Below are positions 63,042 through 64,000 of a DNA stretch of 64,000 nucleotides, in pieces. The notes under the pieces are model-generated. The model had not been told where the DNA came from. It saw only the letters and a list, made by a program, of their open reading frames with translations, and did not search any database. How positions within the stretch are numbered: the first letter of the stretch is position 1; every line of letters starts with the position of its first letter. The stretch comes from Stygiobacter electus (GTDB lineage: Bacteria; Bacteroidota; Ignavibacteria; Ignavibacteriales; Melioribacteraceae). The translations under genes were made by a program, and so were the position numbers. The DNA lies in contig JARGDL010000008.1 of the NCBI GenBank assembly GCA_029210465.1, forward strand, positions 1 through 64,000, given 5' to 3'.

Positions 63042-64000
63042 ATGAAAACTACTATTTCAATTTTGTTAGTAATTACATTTTCAATATTTGGACAAACTAA
63101 AGTTTATAAACTTGAAGAAATAATTGTCTCTGGAAGTAGATTCCCTACAAATATTGAAAATTCCAGTAAGAATATAATTTTGCTTTCTGCAAAGGATATT
63201 TCTCAAATTCCAGTTAATAACTTTTCTGATTTATTAAAATTTGTAAACAGCGTGGATGTTAGAACTCGCGGTGCTGAAGGGATGCAATCAGATATTTCAA
63301 TTCGTGGCGGTTCATTCGAACAAACTTTGGTTTTGATTGATGGTGTCAAAATGAATGATCCACAGACTGGTCATCATAATCTAAATTTACCATTAAGCCT
63401 TGATAATATTGAAAGAGTGGAAATTTTAAAAGGAAATGGATCTAAAGTTTTTGGGGCTAATGCTTTTAGTGGTGCTGTAAATTTTATAACAAAGAAAAAT
63501 TTTTCAAATTCAATTTCTATTAATTCCATTGGTGGCGAAAATGGGTTATTTGATTTAGGCTTGTCTATCAACACTTCCTTTAATAATTCATTTTTTATTT
63601 CAAGAAAAAAATCAGATGGTTATAAATTTAATACAAACTTTAAAAATGATTTACTTTCTTTTTCTCAAAATATTGTGAAAGAAAATTTCTACGCTAATTT
63701 ATTTGTTGGTTATGTAGATAAAGCATTTGGAGCTAATAGTTTTTACTCTGATAGATTTCCAAATCAATTTGAAAGGACATTAACAAGAATTGCAAACATA
63801 AAGAGTGAAATTGATTTTGATGATTTAACTTTTTCTTCTAAAATTTTTTATAGAAATAATTTTGATGATTATCATTTGGATTTTGTTCGTCCTGATTGGA
63901 ATCATAACACTCACTTTACAGAAGTTTATGGTACTGAAATACAAACAAATTATAATTCCTCTTTTGGCAAATCTTCAATGGGAATAGAATTTATTGAAGA
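63042..64000 (+). CDS. TonB-dependent receptor, 5' part only
   Basis: An open frame from ATG 63042 (AAAGGAAAA upstream) runs off the window end, giving about 319 residues. It has a signal peptide (FGQTK near 19), a TonB-box-like LEEIIVSGSRFP, a plug domain with VDVRTRGAEGMQSDISIRGGSFEQTLVLIDGVKMNDPQTGHHN, IERVEILKGNGSKVFGANAFSGAVNFITKK, and then the first barrel strands. It most resembles BtuB-type receptors, but the substrate cannot be fixed from this part. No carboxypeptidase-like N-terminal domain is present, unlike SusC. Confidence 0.9.
   Translation, partial: MKTTISILLVITFSIFGQTKVYKLEEIIVSGSRFPTNIENSSKNIILLSAKDISQIPVNNFSDLLKFVNSVDVRTRGAEGMQSDISIRGGSFEQTLVLIDGVKMNDPQTGHHNLNLPLSLDNIERVEILKGNGSKVFGANAFSGAVNFITKKNFSNSISINSIGGENGLFDLGLSINTSFNNSFFISRKKSDGYKFNTNFKNDLLSFSQNIVKENFYANLFVGYVDKAFGANSFYSDRFPNQFERTLTRIANIKSEIDFDDLTFSSKIFYRNNFDDYHLDFVRPDWNHNTHFTEVYGTEIQTNYNSSFGKSSMGIEFIE

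Noticed and set aside
1..64000. tRNA or rRNA genes
   Set aside because: No cloverleaf-like GC-rich stretch with a GTTCNANNC arm was noticed in the gaps when reading both strands; a dedicated tRNA search was not possible here.

Overview
The window is about 64 kb of AT-rich bacterial chromosome. The likely source is a member of the Ignavibacteriota (Ignavibacterium/Melioribacter-like, Bacteroidota-Chlorobi superphylum). This rests on one subtilase with a type IX secretion (T9SS) C-terminal sorting domain of the NYPNPF...PTTTIKYSIP type, many short envelope genes resembling Bacteroidota families, TTG start codons at several genes, and no sign of phage or plasmid functions. The lineage call is an inference from family style, not from a marker gene.

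Region 1 (1-13.6 kb) is the unusual part. It is visibly more AT-rich than the rest. It holds two cassettes, each with a small secreted Cys-rich peptide gene, a strong hairpin, a 6-bladed beta-propeller (NHL-like) envelope protein and a thioredoxin-fold protein. A frameshifted thioredoxin-like gene precedes them, and a DsbA-like protein and a MauE-like membrane redox protein follow. Two RND pump subunits flanking a membrane-fusion protein come next. The promoter-leader-RBS block of the peptides is a near-identical ~415 bp direct repeat carrying a TA microsatellite in the promoter spacer, and a ~38 bp hairpin element occurs three times. I propose this as a multi-peptide, disulfide-linked secretion/surface system; its function is unknown.

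Region 2 (13.6-26.3 kb) is mixed: a ferredoxin, a tricorn-like protease and a PhoH-PIN ATPase on the minus strand, then an aldehyde dehydrogenase, a GH43-like secreted hydrolase, a T9SS subtilase whose sorting domain is invaded by palindromic repeats, an AlkD-like repair protein, an ACT-like regulator and a DUF486 membrane protein.

Region 3 (26.3-32.7 kb) is an arginine operon, argC-argJ-argB-argR-argG-argH, preceded by two tandem ARG-box-like palindromes. Region 4 (32.7-41 kb) carries an M13 metallopeptidase, a hexamer/42-bp repeat patch, an ABC-2 exporter pair, a YitT-family protein, a methyltransferase and a lipoprotein. Region 5 (41-47.4 kb) is a TetR-TolC-MFP-RND efflux operon with canonical proton-relay residues, in contrast to the region 1 pumps.

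Region 6 (47.4-64 kb) is largely housekeeping: DUF1289, cobalamin adenosyltransferase, a HAD phosphatase, a divergent ATP-grasp / C39-like peptidase pair, an isochorismatase-like hydrolase, an AddB-like nuclease with a CYTH protein, an outer-membrane barrel, DUF2461, a redoxin, an M14 carboxypeptidase, an ECF sigma factor with a small coupled protein, ribosomal protein S21, Dxr, the RseP-type site-2 protease, and the start of a TonB-dependent receptor cut by the window end. I found no tRNA, rRNA or CRISPR array and no intact insertion sequence.
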